A stretch of DNA of 64,000 nucleotides from Prorocentrum cordatum (Eukaryota; Sar; Dinophyceae; Prorocentrales; Prorocentraceae): positions 1,330,745 to 1,394,744 of the forward strand of contig CAUYUJ010002113.1 of the NCBI GenBank assembly GCA_963575745.1. Direction: 5' to 3'. This document shows positions 54,916 through 64,000 of this stretch, piece after piece; the first letter of the stretch is position 1; each line of letters starts with the position of its first letter. A model generated the notes under the pieces. It searched no databases. It saw nothing but the letters and a program-made list of their open reading frames with translations, and had not been told where the DNA came from. The translations under genes and the position numbers were made by a program.

Positions 54916-55177
54916 CTCTTCCTCTTCTGAAGAGCAGATCACGGCTACAAATACAACGCGGCATGGAATTCGGGAGGAGCAAGAGGGACACAGAGGGAAG
55001 AGGAGGCCAGAAGAGACGGCGGACGCTGCGCGCGTGGAATCGCGCAGCGGCGCGACGGACACGGGACAACAAGAGGAACGCAGAGGCAACGGCACGGGTA
55101 GAGGCAGACCGAAGCGCAGAGGCACGCAGAGGAAAGGGAAAGGACCTGTTTGGACTCAGCCTGGCGTCGGGGACTCA

Positions 55178-55335
55178 CTGACCCGGGTCAACGCAGACCC
55201 GGGTCAGGCCTTAAGGATCCTGCAAGATCCTGCAGGATCCTGCGGGATCCTGCACCCGAACCCTGGTCAGTGCGACCTTGGCTCTGCAGGATCCTGCAAG
55301 GTCCGACGCTCTGACTGACCCCTGGTTCCCGATGT
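55178..55335. repeat. Dispersed repeat family E, copy 2
   Basis: Four GATCCTGCA/GATCCTGCG words in tandem, then GCAAGGTCCGACGCTCTGAC and TGACCCC; same order as 5274-5435. Confidence 0.65.
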
Positions 55336-55708
55336 ATGCCGTCCTTGACGGGTGCCACACACCCCTGGCTACCGGGAAAGGGCTGCACGTGTGCGTCCTC
55401 GCTTGCGGAGGCCGATGTGGAAGAAGATCCTCTAGCGAGCGGTGGTTGCCGCAAGAAGGGGAGGGGGGAAGGGAATGCTACAGAGGAGAAAAGAAGGGGG
55501 AGGGGGGCCGAGGCGATAAAGGGGAGGGGACAAGAGGGGAGGGCACCAAGACAGAAGAGAATCCTTCAAGGGCACGAGACCATCCGCCGGCCAAAATGAA
55601 GAGCATTCGAAGATACCCTCCACAAGGATGCGCAAGCACATCCAACAGACACACAGAACAGCAGGGTGCCATCCCTGGACGGACCTCGATCTGATACCCT
55701 GGTCCGAC

Positions 55709-55774
55709 TGTACACCTCTGCGTGCTCCGTTTTGCGCGGATGTCCCGGGTGAAACCAGCACGCACAGATGTACA
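55709..55774. repeat. Hairpin with 18-bp arms
   Basis: TGTACACCTCTGCGTGCT at 55709 pairs with AGCACGCACAGATGTACA at 55757, with one or two mismatches. A third related segment (CTTCTGTGCGTGCTGG) follows at 55797. Confidence 0.7.
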
Positions 55775-56163
55775 CTCAGTGGCCGGCGAGGTGTCCTTCT
55801 GTGCGTGCTGGATGCCTCGAGCGGGGCGAGCACGCGCAAAACTGGCACTCAGCGACAGGGGCGGCGTACAGGCCGGGTGTGTCGCAGCGCCCCCCCGCAG
55901 AGTCAGGGGGGAATGGAGGCCACTGAAATCCTGCATGAGAGCGCGAGGGGGAACCGGTGGCACTGCAGGACGGAAGCTGGAGTCTGCGCGCCCCGCCCCC
56001 CGCCCCGCCGAGCCTGCAGGCGAGACTCGGGGGGGGCCCCCCAGGGAGGACCCCACGCGGGCCCCAGGTGGCCCACAAGAGAGCCCCAGAGTGCCTCGGT
56101 GATCGCTCGCACGCCTCCTGTGCACTCCTGGCGGCGTGCCTCCTTTTCATCGGAACCTTCGCC

Positions 56164-56500
56164 CTTCTCCTCCTCCTCCCTCCTCCCTCCTCCCTCCTCC
56201 CTCCTCCCTCCTCCCTCCTCCCTCCCTCCTCCCTCCTCCCTCCTCCTCCTCCTCCTCCTCCTCCTCCTCCTCCTCCTCCTCATCTGCTGCCAGTGGTCCC
56301 GCAGAGCCCCTAATCACGCGCCCTTCGCCTACTCCTGCCCCCCCGCATGAGGCTCGCCATCCCCGCCCGCTGCTCTGCCCTTCCCCTTCCTTCCTTCTTT
56401 CCTTCCTTCCTCCTCCTCCTCCTCGTCCTCCTCTCCTCCTCCTCCTCCTTCTCATCCTCCTCCTCCTCCTCCTCCTCCTCCCTCCTCCTCCCTCGGCGGC
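56164..56500. repeat. TCC/CCCTCC microsatellites
   Basis: CCCTCCT heptamers at 56175-56240, TCC to 56282, and a second TCC array at 56405-56495. Confidence 0.9.
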
Positions 56501-57710
56501 GAGCCCGAGAGGGAAGTGAGCAGGGCGGGCCTTCTCAAAGTCTCAGAAATCTCCCGGCCTTCTGAACAGTGTTCTAAGCCTTCCCCGAAGACACACGCAA
56601 AACTTCTCAGCAGGCGCGAGGGCTTCTGGGAGGTCCCGCCGCCTTCTGAGAAGGCCTTCTCCTTCTCACTTCCCCCCCTCGCTCGCCGCCGGCTTCCCTT
56701 TCCCTCCTCTGCTTTCCGCCCCCCCCGCCTCCCTATGCGCCTCTCTATTGCCCCTCGTGCGCTGCGCGGCGGCGACCGCCCCCCCTCCCACGCAGCCGCA
56801 AGGCTCCAACCGCGAGCTTGTCTCCTCCATTCGCAAGGCGACAGCCTTCGAGTAGGGGATCGACTACAGAATTGATGTACCCCAAAATTCATTTTCTCGT
56901 CGAACCCATACGAAGATACGCAGAAGAGCAAGTATATCTACGGAGCATTGCAGGTACGTTTCGTAGATTCCACGGAATATCGATTTTGGGGTAAATCGAT
57001 GATGTGTTCGATCCCCTAGTCGAAGCCTTGATTTCAGACCGATTTGAGCTAGCGACATCGGCGATGCAGCAAATCCGACAGGCGCGATGGCCCGCCCCGA
57101 ATGGGGGGTGAAAGAAAATAGTAAACAGTGGCCCGGAGTTAATTTTGCGAATTTGGGGATCCACGCAGGAAACGAATCGACCTGCCCAAAACGTACTTTC
57201 ATACCTGTCCGAGGTGCTACATACTCTCCTACACAACACCCCACCTCTCCTCCTTTTACGCCTCATTTTCTCATCACCCTCCCCCCTTCTGCACATCTTC
57301 CCGCCGCATCCTCATCCGCATCCTCCTTACATTGGGTGATTTACGGTAGTTTGGGTGTGCCGTGGTCCGTGTTTCGGAAGAACGCGCAAACTTCGGCCCG
57401 ATCGGCGCCGCGGACTGGCCCCAAAACAAACCCTCCGGTTCCCCGCCTTCACCCCTTCGAGCGCCACCAGCGCCAAATGCGCATCCCCGCGCGCACCTAT
57501 CCTAAGGCAACATGAGGCAGCTCACTCGTTGGCGAGGTGTCCTGGTGGAAACTGGTCCTGGACCCCGGGAGCAGCTACTAATCCCGAGCGGACTTTTGAC
57601 AGCGGCCCTCCGGCCCGCCCGTCCTCCCCCCCCGCCTTCCCTGGCCACGTGGGGGTCCCGAGGCCCGCGAGGGACGCCCCTGCCGTCCATCGACGCCTTT
57701 GCCCCCCCCT
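56500..57710. other. No supportable gene
   Basis: Contains an inverted pair around 56848-57020 (GGGGATCGACTACAGAAT and ATCGATTTTGGGG-type words facing GTTCGATCCCCTAGTCGAAG), so 56.85-57.03 kb may be a decayed palindromic element. No gene recognised. Confidence 0.35.
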
Positions 57711-57714
57711 GAAG

Positions 57715-57942
57715 GCCTCCTGTATGGGGTCCGAGGTAGACGAGGTCGGAGGAGCGCGCCGCATCGCCGAGGCATCGGCGACACCTCGCCGACGCCTCGG
57801 CGATGCACCGACGACGCCGTCGCTGCATCGGCGGCGTCGGCGTGGAGGAAATCGGGCTCCGCATCGAGCCGCATCGCCGATGCATCGGCGACGCGGCGCG
57901 ATCCTCCGAACCCGTCTGCCCAGGCCCTGTCTGGGACCGTAC
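57715..57942. mobile_element. Palindromic family C, copy 5 (longest)
   Basis: The left end GCCTCCTGTATGGGGTCCGA leads to GGTCGGAGGAGCGCGCCGCA; the right end is GATGCATCGGCGACGCGGCG then CGATCCTCCGAACC. The centre GGCGTGGAGGAAATCGGGCT is shared with copies 1-3. Confidence 0.75.
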
Positions 57943-58344
57943 ATGGATAATATATCCGAACACTTACACATTTGAGGGAGATTCTAAATCACCCCCGCGA
58001 CCCCGACACCGATGTTGATCTCAGTACAGGCGGTGCTTTGGGGTTCGAATATTTCTGTCCACTCACGCCCCCCCCGTCGCCACGCCATCCATATTAATTT
58101 CGGGGGTCTGGGGGGCACCTTGGGCCACAGGGTGCGAATAGAATGTCCATGTACTGGAGGTCTGGGACCCCCCTCCCGCGCGGCCTATCCAGTCCGAGGA
58201 GCAGATCTGCCTGGGGCGGCGCGCCGCGGGGGCCAATGGGCGCCTCGGGCCCCTCGCTGCCTCCTGCTGCGGCTGCCTCCTGCCGCCGCCCTCATGCTCC
58301 AGGAGCTCCCCTCTCCCCCTGTCCTGCTCCGAGCTCGGCTTCCT

Positions 58345-58355
58345 CCCTCCTCCTT

Positions 58356-58408
<53 letters not shown>

Positions 58409-58680
58409 CTCCTCCTCCTCCTCCTCCCTCCTCCTCCTCCTCCTCCTCCTCCTCCTCTCCTCCTCTCCTCCTCCTCCTCCTCCTCCTCCTCCTCCTCCTA
58501 CTCCTCCTACTCCTCCTACTCCTTCTACTCCTCGTCCTCGTCCCTGTCCTCTTCCTCCTCCTCCTCCTCCTCCTCCTCGTCCTCCTCCTCCTCGCCCTCG
58601 TCCTCCTCATTGTCCTCGTCCTGCTCTTCCTCCTCCTCCTCCTCCTCCTCCTCCTCCTCCTCCTCGTCCATTCCTTTTCC
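58345..58680. repeat. TCC / GTCCTC microsatellite
   Basis: CGTCCT hexamers to 58405, then TCC with ACTCCT and GTCCTC interruptions. Confidence 0.95.
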
Positions 58681-58791
58681 TTATAAGCAACTTCCCCCTG
58701 TCCCACCCCGACGCCAGTTTTTAGGGCGGGTTGGGCGTTTCGCCTGAGACTTCCTCACCACGTATGGCTCTGAAGCTTACAAGCTGGCAGC

Positions 58792-59103
58792 AATTTCACG
58801 GATTGAAAGCGGGTGGTTTTCGAAATGTGGTTCTGGCCTTAGCGCGGCGCGCACTTTTTAAGACACGCGCAAAGAGTTTCACGGATTGAATGTGCACATT
58901 CGTTTTAAACATGTGCAGGAGTTTCACGGATTGAAAGCGGGCGGTTTTCAACATGTGGCTCTCGCCTCAGCGCGGCGCCCATTCGTTTTAAACACGTACA
59001 AGAGCTTCACGGGTTGAGGGCGGCTCCTTTTCACAATGTGGCTCTCGCCTCAGCGCCGCGCACATTCGCGTGCAAAATTTGCAAGAGTTTCACGGATTCT
59101 CAT
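58792..59103. repeat. Minisatellite, about 83-bp unit
   Basis: GAGTTTCACGGATTGAA-type starts fall at 58792, 58875, 58919, 59001 and 59084; each full unit also has TTTTCRACATGTGGCTCTCG and CAGCGCGGCG. One unit is short (44 bp). Related decayed segments lie at 61340-61560 on the other side of the retrotransposon fragment. Confidence 0.85.
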
Positions 59104-59424
59104 CATCAACGTACCTGAATAGTGCTTTGGAAGGGTTCAAGATTATGCGGGCGCAACAATTACTTTGATTCTCTGTGTTGTGCTGAAATCCCAAGAATGG
59201 CGTTCTGGCACGATCCAGGACCGTCAAGACGCAACAGTCAGGTTGATCCGCGGCGTTGAATGCCGAGAACAATGTTTCGGCATGTTTCAGGGTCTTCAAA
59301 CGGTTGTCTTCCAACGAGGCAGTTCCCTCAATGGAAATGAACCGTTGCAGGGGCCTATGAAGAGGGAGCTTGGAGGGAGGCTTTACTCCAACATCGTTGG
59401 TGACTCTTGGGTTTACACCGGTCC

Positions 59425-59555
59425 TTCTCCTCCTTCTCCTCCTCCTCCTCCTCCTCGTCCTCATCCTCCTCCTCGTCCTCCTCGTCCTCGTCATCGTCCT
59501 CGTCCTGGTCCTGCTCGTCCTCCTCCTCCTCCTCCTCGTCCTCCTCCTCCTCCCA
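59425..59555. repeat. TCC / GTCCTC microsatellite
   Basis: Encodes an acidic Glu/Asp run on the minus strand. Confidence 0.9.
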
Positions 59556-59659
59556 GGCCTGGGCCAGGGCCTGGCGCGCTGTGGCCGACACCCTGGGCCA
59601 GGGGCAGGCGCGGCGTTGTCCCAGGTAGGTGCTCTGGCGGTGGGGCAAGTGCCTGGTGC

Positions 59660-59800
59660 GCGCGCCCGCGCGCCGGGGGGCCGAGTCTCCTCCTGACCAC
59701 CACGGCGACCTTCCGGAAGAAGAAGAGCAGCGCGACGATGGTGTAGAGCAGCGGCACCACGCCCGGCAGCGGCGGCAGCCCGGCGGCGCCGGCCGGCCCG
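59660..59800 (-). CDS. Candidate hydrophobic segment (membrane exon)
   Basis: Just past the retrotransposon stop, the minus frame encodes VVPLLYTIVALLFFFRKVAV, a convincing membrane helix, followed by Arg-rich sequence. A donor-like GTGGTG|GTCAGG lies after it. It is in a different frame from the retrotransposon end and may belong to a host gene or to the 3' flank of the element. Confidence 0.2.
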
Positions 59801-61157
59801 CTAGCCGGCGAGCTCGGCCGCCAGCGCGGCCCGGGCCGCGAGCTCGCGCTCCTGGCCGAGCGAGCTGCGCAGCTGCCGCGCAGTTGCGCGGTGCAGCGCG
59901 CAGCTCAGCTCCGCGCCCCAGCGGCGGGCCAGGGCGCTCGCGGCCGCCTCGGCTTCCGGCCCGCCGCCCAGCGCCTGCGCCTGGTCCCGGGCGAGCCAGC
60001 GCAGGTGGCTCAGCGCCGCCTTGCCGAGCCGGCCGGCCGTCTCGTGGGCCAGCGGGAGCAGCGGCCAGGGGGCGCGCCGCTCGGGGTAGCGGCGGCGCTT
60101 GTCCGCCTCCCCCTCGGCGGCCACCGCGCCGTCGCCGTCCGCGGCCGCGGCGAGAGCGCCTGCGTCCCCCGGAACGCTGTAGCGGACGGTGACGTCCACC
60201 AGCGTCCGGGGGCAGTCGCCGCGCTGCAGCTCCAGGTCGAGCAGCGCCTCCTGGCGCTCGACCTCCAACGGCCCCCCGCAGGCGCCGCAAGGCCCGCCCG
60301 GCGGGGCGTCGGCGTAGCGCCAGCCGGCCCGCCGCGTGCCGCCCGCTCGCGCGCCCTGCAGCCGGCCGCGGCGCAGCGCCAGCGCCAGCGGTCCCATGCG
60401 GGGACCGGGACCTGCCGGGCCGTGCGGAAACCGCACTCCTGGTGAATGCGGTCCCACACGTCCTCGACGTCCCTGCTGCGCGCCTTCGTGCCGCCTCCGC
60501 AGGCGCAGCGGACGGCGTGCCGCGCCTTGCAGCAGAGCGGCTCGCCGCAGGGCTGCCTCTCCCGCTCGCCAGTGCGCAGGCGGTTGCAGCAGCGGCTGCC
60601 CGCGGGCGCGCAGTCTTGGCCCAGGAGCGCCCGGGCGGTCGCGCAGTAGTCCGCGTCGTCCAGCCGCTGGCCCGGCCCGCCGTTCGCGAGCTGCCAGGCC
60701 CGTGCGTGCGGCCCCCCGCAGGAGCGGAGCAGCGCCCGTCCCTCAGCGTCCAGGGAGCTCAGCAAGGCTGTGTAGTTTTTTGAATCAAGCCTGTGCGTGA
60801 GTCTCCTCTGGACTTTGTCCTGAAGTTCTTGGGCGAGCTCCTGCCAAGGGAGCAGCGGCCTCTCCGCTGGGGCCGGCGGCGCCCCGGCTGCCGGGGCCAG
60901 CGGCACCGCGGCTGCCGGGCCTGGCAGCAGCCCGGTCAGCGCCTCCCGGCTGGCTGCAGCGAGGGGCAGGCCGGAGGTCTCGAGGTCAGCCAGCTCTGCA
61001 GCCCCGTGCGTTCCCGGACGCCGGCGAGGCTCTGCGCCCAGGAGGCGGCCCAGGCGGCTGGCGCGAGCTCCTCCTGGCTGCGCAAGCCTCGTCCGCCCAG
61101 CCTGAGCGGCAGGCGGCACTGCGCGCGCTGCTTGGGAGCCAGCGCGCTGCTTGGGAG
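59801..61157 (-). pseudogene. Non-LTR retrotransposon, 3' part of the polymerase ORF, frameshifted
   Basis: Three consecutive minus-strand segments in different frames give an ordered protein: (1) 61157-61002 with LPLRLGGRGLRS, a motif seen just after the reverse transcriptase domain in many protist LINE-like elements; (2) 61002 to about 60375 with a CxxC/H/C zinc-binding pattern (CGEPLCCKARHAVRCACGGG) and VEDVWDRIHQECGF then VPAWDR; (3) about 60307-59801 with CGACGG, LLDLELQRGD, LVDVTVRY, then EADKRRRYPE and a stop at 59801. The LxDLxL...LVDVTV spacing could be a remnant of a restriction-like endonuclease. The reverse transcriptase core itself is absent, consistent with 5' truncation. Frame changes fall near 61002 and between 60375 and 60307. 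A 19-bp direct duplication (GCTTGGGAGCCAGCGCG type) at about 61126-61163 marks the 5' edge. Dead copy. Confidence 0.65.
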
Positions 61158-61339
61158 CCGAGTCTCCGCCTCCTCCCCCTCCGATCCCTCATCCTCACGA
61201 GTGGGTCCCCTGCCACGGCACCAGACGCTTCTGGCGGACACCGGGCCGGGCGTCTCCCTTGAGGCGGACTTCCCGCATCCAGCCCTAATCCTTGGCAGAA
61301 CTCCAGCAGCGACACGGATGGATAGCCTGCTGTCACTTT

Positions 61340-61560
61340 AAAAGAATGCAGCTTTCGCCTGAGCGCCGCGTACGTGCATCTCTGTCTGACCAACAACTTG
61401 AAACAATTACAAGGATGGAGGCCAACACATTGTCAAAATGTGGCTCGCGCTTGATACCTCATCACCTTCCATAGCCCGAACGGCCAAAGCACGCAAACAT
61501 GAAACACGGATGGAAGATGATGGAGGGCAATGGCTTTTCGAAATGTCTCTCGCCTGAGAT
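61340..61560. repeat. Decayed minisatellite units
   Basis: GCAGCTTTCGCCTGAGCGCC, CAAAATGTGGCTCGCGCTTG and TTTTCGAAATGTCTCTCGCC are diverged units of the array at 58792-59103. Confidence 0.55.
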
Positions 61561-61569
61561 CTCTGCTAT

Positions 61570-62245
61570 TTTTACGCCCCGGAGTTCACTGCACTTGCGC
61601 AACAACTTACACGAATGGAGAGAAACTATGTTTCAACAGGGGTTATGACCGGACAGTTTCTGATATGGTAATCCTACATCGTCGCGTTGCCAGTTTCAGC
61701 TGGATACATGGATCCTTTTTCAAAGCGGAGTCTCGCTTGAGTGGTATACCCAAAAGGCGCTCGTCGTTCAAGGGGGGCGCTACCCGCACTGGAAAGGCAG
61801 GGTTGGATGGGGACATGGGGCGGGAGTGTGTACTGCGGCATCGTTGATGCATCCTGGGTTTGCCCTGATCTTGCTCCTCCTACCCCCCCTATCCTGTTCC
61901 TCCCTCCTCCACACGGGGTGGAGGAGGCTGACTACATCCTCCTCCGAACCCTCATCATCCTCACCCTCATCTTCATGAATCACCCCTCCTTTCGGCTGCA
62001 GGAAGGACGCCTGCAACGTCTGATTGCCAAAGCACACCGAAGCGATGCCCCGCCCCAAACCCCGCTCGCACCAGACATATCCACTTAGACTCAACACGCT
62101 TACTGACACGGCCTATCGTATTTTCGCTATCGGCTGCCTGTGTTCACAACAACTTTCAGTATTTCTGAGCTCCGGGGCGCGGGGGGTGTGCAACACACTG
62201 GGGCTCTTGACTCGCAGTTTAGCCAAGCGGTGATGCGACAATTTC
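61570..62245. other. No supportable gene
   Basis: A 105-codon plus frame (61530-61847) is open but shows no family signature. Nothing else recognised. Confidence 0.35.
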
Positions 62246-62249
62246 TCAT

Positions 62250-62402
62250 TCGGCTTGCACCCCTTGGGGACACCAAAAGATACCCATACAGCTACTGCCC
62301 GGACGTCTCCCGGGGTGCGTTCTGACCAACATGTCGAGGCGAATCCAGCCATGGCAGCGAGGGCCTCCCAGGAGGGCGACGAAAAACGAGGCAAGGGTAG
62401 CA
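62250..62402. repeat. Dispersed repeat family BB, long copy
   Basis: Matches 54755-54915; the copy is interrupted at its right end by MITE A at 62403. Confidence 0.7.
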
Positions 62403-62560
62403 TTAAGTCGGGCCTGTCCTCCTACAGGGGGATTTTTGACGACAAATAAAAAATAATCGAAAAATACCCCAAAATATTCAAAAATTGTCAAACAATCGTC
62501 CCCAGAATTTGTTTGACTATTTCTGAATATTCCTCCTGTAAAGGGACAGGCCCGACTTAA
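62403..62560. mobile_element. MITE family A, copy 5
   Basis: The ends TTAAGTCGGGCCTGTCCTCC and GGGACAGGCCCGACTTAA are perfect complements over the first 16 bp. It is flanked by a perfect 8-bp duplication, GGGTAGCA (62395-62402 and 62561-62568). The paralogous empty site is at 54898-54905. 158 bp. Confidence 0.95.
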
Positions 62561-62750
62561 GGGTAGCAGTGTGGTTACCTGTTTCTCCTCCGACCCCCGG
62601 TCCTCGTCCTCCCTCCGTCGGCGGGGCGCCGCAGGGAACTCTGGCAGCGGCTCCGCAGGACGCCTCGGGCGCCGCGGCCTTCTCAGGGCGTTCCGGAACG
62701 CTCTGAGAGCCTTCTGGAACGCTGTGGAACACGCATGAGTGACCCTAGGC

Positions 62751-62877
62751 TTCAGTCAGGCCTGCCCCTCTACAGGAGGAATCTTCAAAAAAACATGTTT
62801 GAATATTTTATTGTATTTTTCGACTATGTTTTATGTTTCGTCCAAAACCCCCTTGTGGGGGGACAGGCCCGACGTCA
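62751..62877. mobile_element. MITE family A, copy 6
   Basis: The ends are TTCAGTCAGGCCTGCCCCTC and GGGGACAGGCCCGACGTCA. It is flanked by a perfect 8-bp duplication, CCCTAGGC (62743-62750 and 62878-62885). The paralogous empty site is at 6012-6019. 127 bp, the shortest copy. Confidence 0.9.
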
Positions 62878-63040
62878 CCCTAGGCAAGAGTGACCTTTGG
62901 TGCGCGGCCAACGGGAGACGCGGGGTGGCAAAACCTGGGCGCGCCAGCCGCTGCGAGCCCTTCGCGATCAGCAACTGGGAGACCCCACTGGGCGCGCACC
63001 AGAGGTCATTCCAGCGAACGGTCACTCTCACGTGTAATCG
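62878..63040. repeat. Dispersed repeat DD, copy 2
   Basis: CAAGAGTGACCTTTGGTGCG, GGCGCGCCAGCCGCTGCGAG and CCCTTCGCGATC match 6012-6125 in order. The left part lies beyond the inserted MITE (62736-62750). Confidence 0.6.
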
Positions 63041-63044
63041 AGCC

Positions 63045-63298
63045 CTACCCTGACTCCGGATCCGCCCTACTTTGGGGAAATTCGTAAGTGGGGCTTGGAA
63101 TTTCCGCCTTACTTTTCAAGCCCCGCTGATGCCAATTTCCGCCCTACTTTTCTGTTGCTGTTTTTGTTGATTTCCGCCCTATTTTATGCCGGGTGCAGCA
63201 ATTTCCGCCCTACTTCTTCGGCCTCTCATGGGTGGATTTCCGAAGCAACTTTAAGTTGGAGAAAAAGCCAAAGTAGGGCGGATCTGGAGTCAGGGTAG
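63045..63298. mobile_element. MITE-like family EE with internal direct repeats
   Basis: The 31-bp terminal inverted repeats (CTACCCTGACTCCGGATCCG then CCCTACTTTGG, and complement at 63268-63298) differ at one base. Inside, AATTTCCGCCCTACTTTT and close variants occur about four times. No clear target duplication. A lone copy of the right end lies at 35842. Confidence 0.75.
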
Positions 63299-63427
63299 CC
63301 CCGCTCGCCTTGCCTCCCCCGGCCCTCGCCCTCCCCCGTCGGCGGGGCGCTGCGGTGCGGGGGGGCCCGGACGACTCCCAGCGCCACACGTCGCTCTGGA
63401 AGCCCGCGGCGGTGCGCCCTCAGGGGC

Positions 63428-63451
63428 GGGCCGCCGCCGCCGCCGCCGTCG

Positions 63452-63507
<56 letters not shown>

Positions 63508-63711
63508 GTCATCGTCGTAGTCAGCGTCAACGTCAGCGTCAGCGTCAGCGTCAGCGTCAGCCTCAGCCTCAGAGTCGTCGCCGTCGCCGTCATGTTTCCT
63601 CCTGCTGCTTGCGCCCGCTCCTCCATCTTCCCCCTGAGAGGGGATGATGGGTGGAAGGTAGGGGGCGCGCGCGGGAGGCGGGAGGAGGAGGAGGAGGAGG
63701 AGGAGGAGGAC

Positions 63712-63758
<47 letters not shown>

Positions 63759-63800
63759 GGATAACAGGGGGAGGAGGCAGAGGAGGAAGAGGAGACGGCG
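63428..63800. repeat. CGT array, GTCAGC array, GGA array
   Basis: TCG/CGT repeats at 63428-63520, GTCAGC hexamers to 63575, then GGA with GAAGAG interruptions at 63680-63790. Confidence 0.95.
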
Positions 63801-64000
63801 AAGGGCCACGGAGGGGAAGGAAGGAGAGGCAAAGGAATGAGATGAATGGGAGGAGGGGGGATGTGAGGAGCAGTGAGGGAGAAAAAAGGAGACAGATAAG
63901 ACGGGGGAGGGCGAAGAGGGGGGAGAAGGGGAAGCTGTGGAAAAAAAACATAGAAAAGTGGAAGGCGGTGTCTTACACGACCGTGCAACAACGAGGCTGA

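Noticed and set aside
58792-59103. CRISPR-like appearance (repeated GAGTTTCACGGATTGAA)
   Set aside because: The intervening sequences are themselves similar between units, so this is a minisatellite, and the DNA is eukaryotic.

Overview
The window is nuclear DNA of a eukaryote with a large, GC-rich, repeat-filled genome. The best clue to the organism is at 48736-48757 on the minus strand: a near-perfect copy (21 of 22 bases) of the dinoflagellate spliced leader, the short RNA leader trans-spliced onto dinoflagellate mRNAs. With the low gene density, abundant microsatellites and no recognisable bacterial or organellar genes, this points to a dinoflagellate. I cannot name the genus from the sequence alone.

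No complete conserved gene is visible. Most long open frames are translations of trinucleotide repeats or antisense shadows in GC-rich DNA. The supportable coding sequence is fragmentary: the 3' part of a frameshifted non-LTR retrotransposon (59.8-61.2 kb, minus); an 89-residue cysteine-pair ORF (32.0-32.2 kb, minus); a possible signal-peptide first exon (3.2 kb, minus); an Ala-rich ORF (9.1-10.1 kb, minus); two exon-like pieces on either side of a 19-unit array of 89-bp repeats (12.5-14.9 kb, minus); and a few weaker single-exon candidates (24.3, 28.1, 29.5, 40.0 and 51.3 kb, all minus). These are hypotheses about exons, not finished genes.

The clearest content is a population of short non-autonomous inverted-repeat elements (MITE-like). 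Family A (six copies) has ends resembling TTAAGTCGGGCCTGTC and 8-bp target duplications in all five copies whose two ends are visible; two insertions have an empty paralogous site elsewhere in the window. A second group (33.6, 41.2 and 45.7 kb) starts CAGT, is flanked by TA and is 173-177 bp long, typical of the Tc1/mariner superfamily. Further palindromic families (called B, C, D, L, T, CC and EE here) and dispersed repeats without clear termini (E, G, I, J, K, V, BB, DD) account for much of the rest.

Layout: 0-5 kb, small tandem repeats and a possible secreted-protein exon; 5-12.4 kb, TCC/GGA and CAT arrays around the Ala-rich ORF; 12.5-16.1 kb, the 89-bp array and nested MITEs; 16-26 kb, CAC and CAT arrays, palindromes and the first G repeat; 27-35 kb, MITEs and the cysteine-pair ORF; 35-46 kb, purine-rich arrays, MITEs and a 0.9-kb CAT array; 47.3-48.3 kb, pentanucleotide satellites; 48.5-51 kb, the spliced-leader relic next to a head-to-head pair of G repeats; 51-58.7 kb, duplicated K repeats and purine-rich DNA; 58.8-61.6 kb, the retrotransposon fragment between related minisatellites; 62.2-63.3 kb, a cluster of MITEs. 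No operon or pathway can be inferred.
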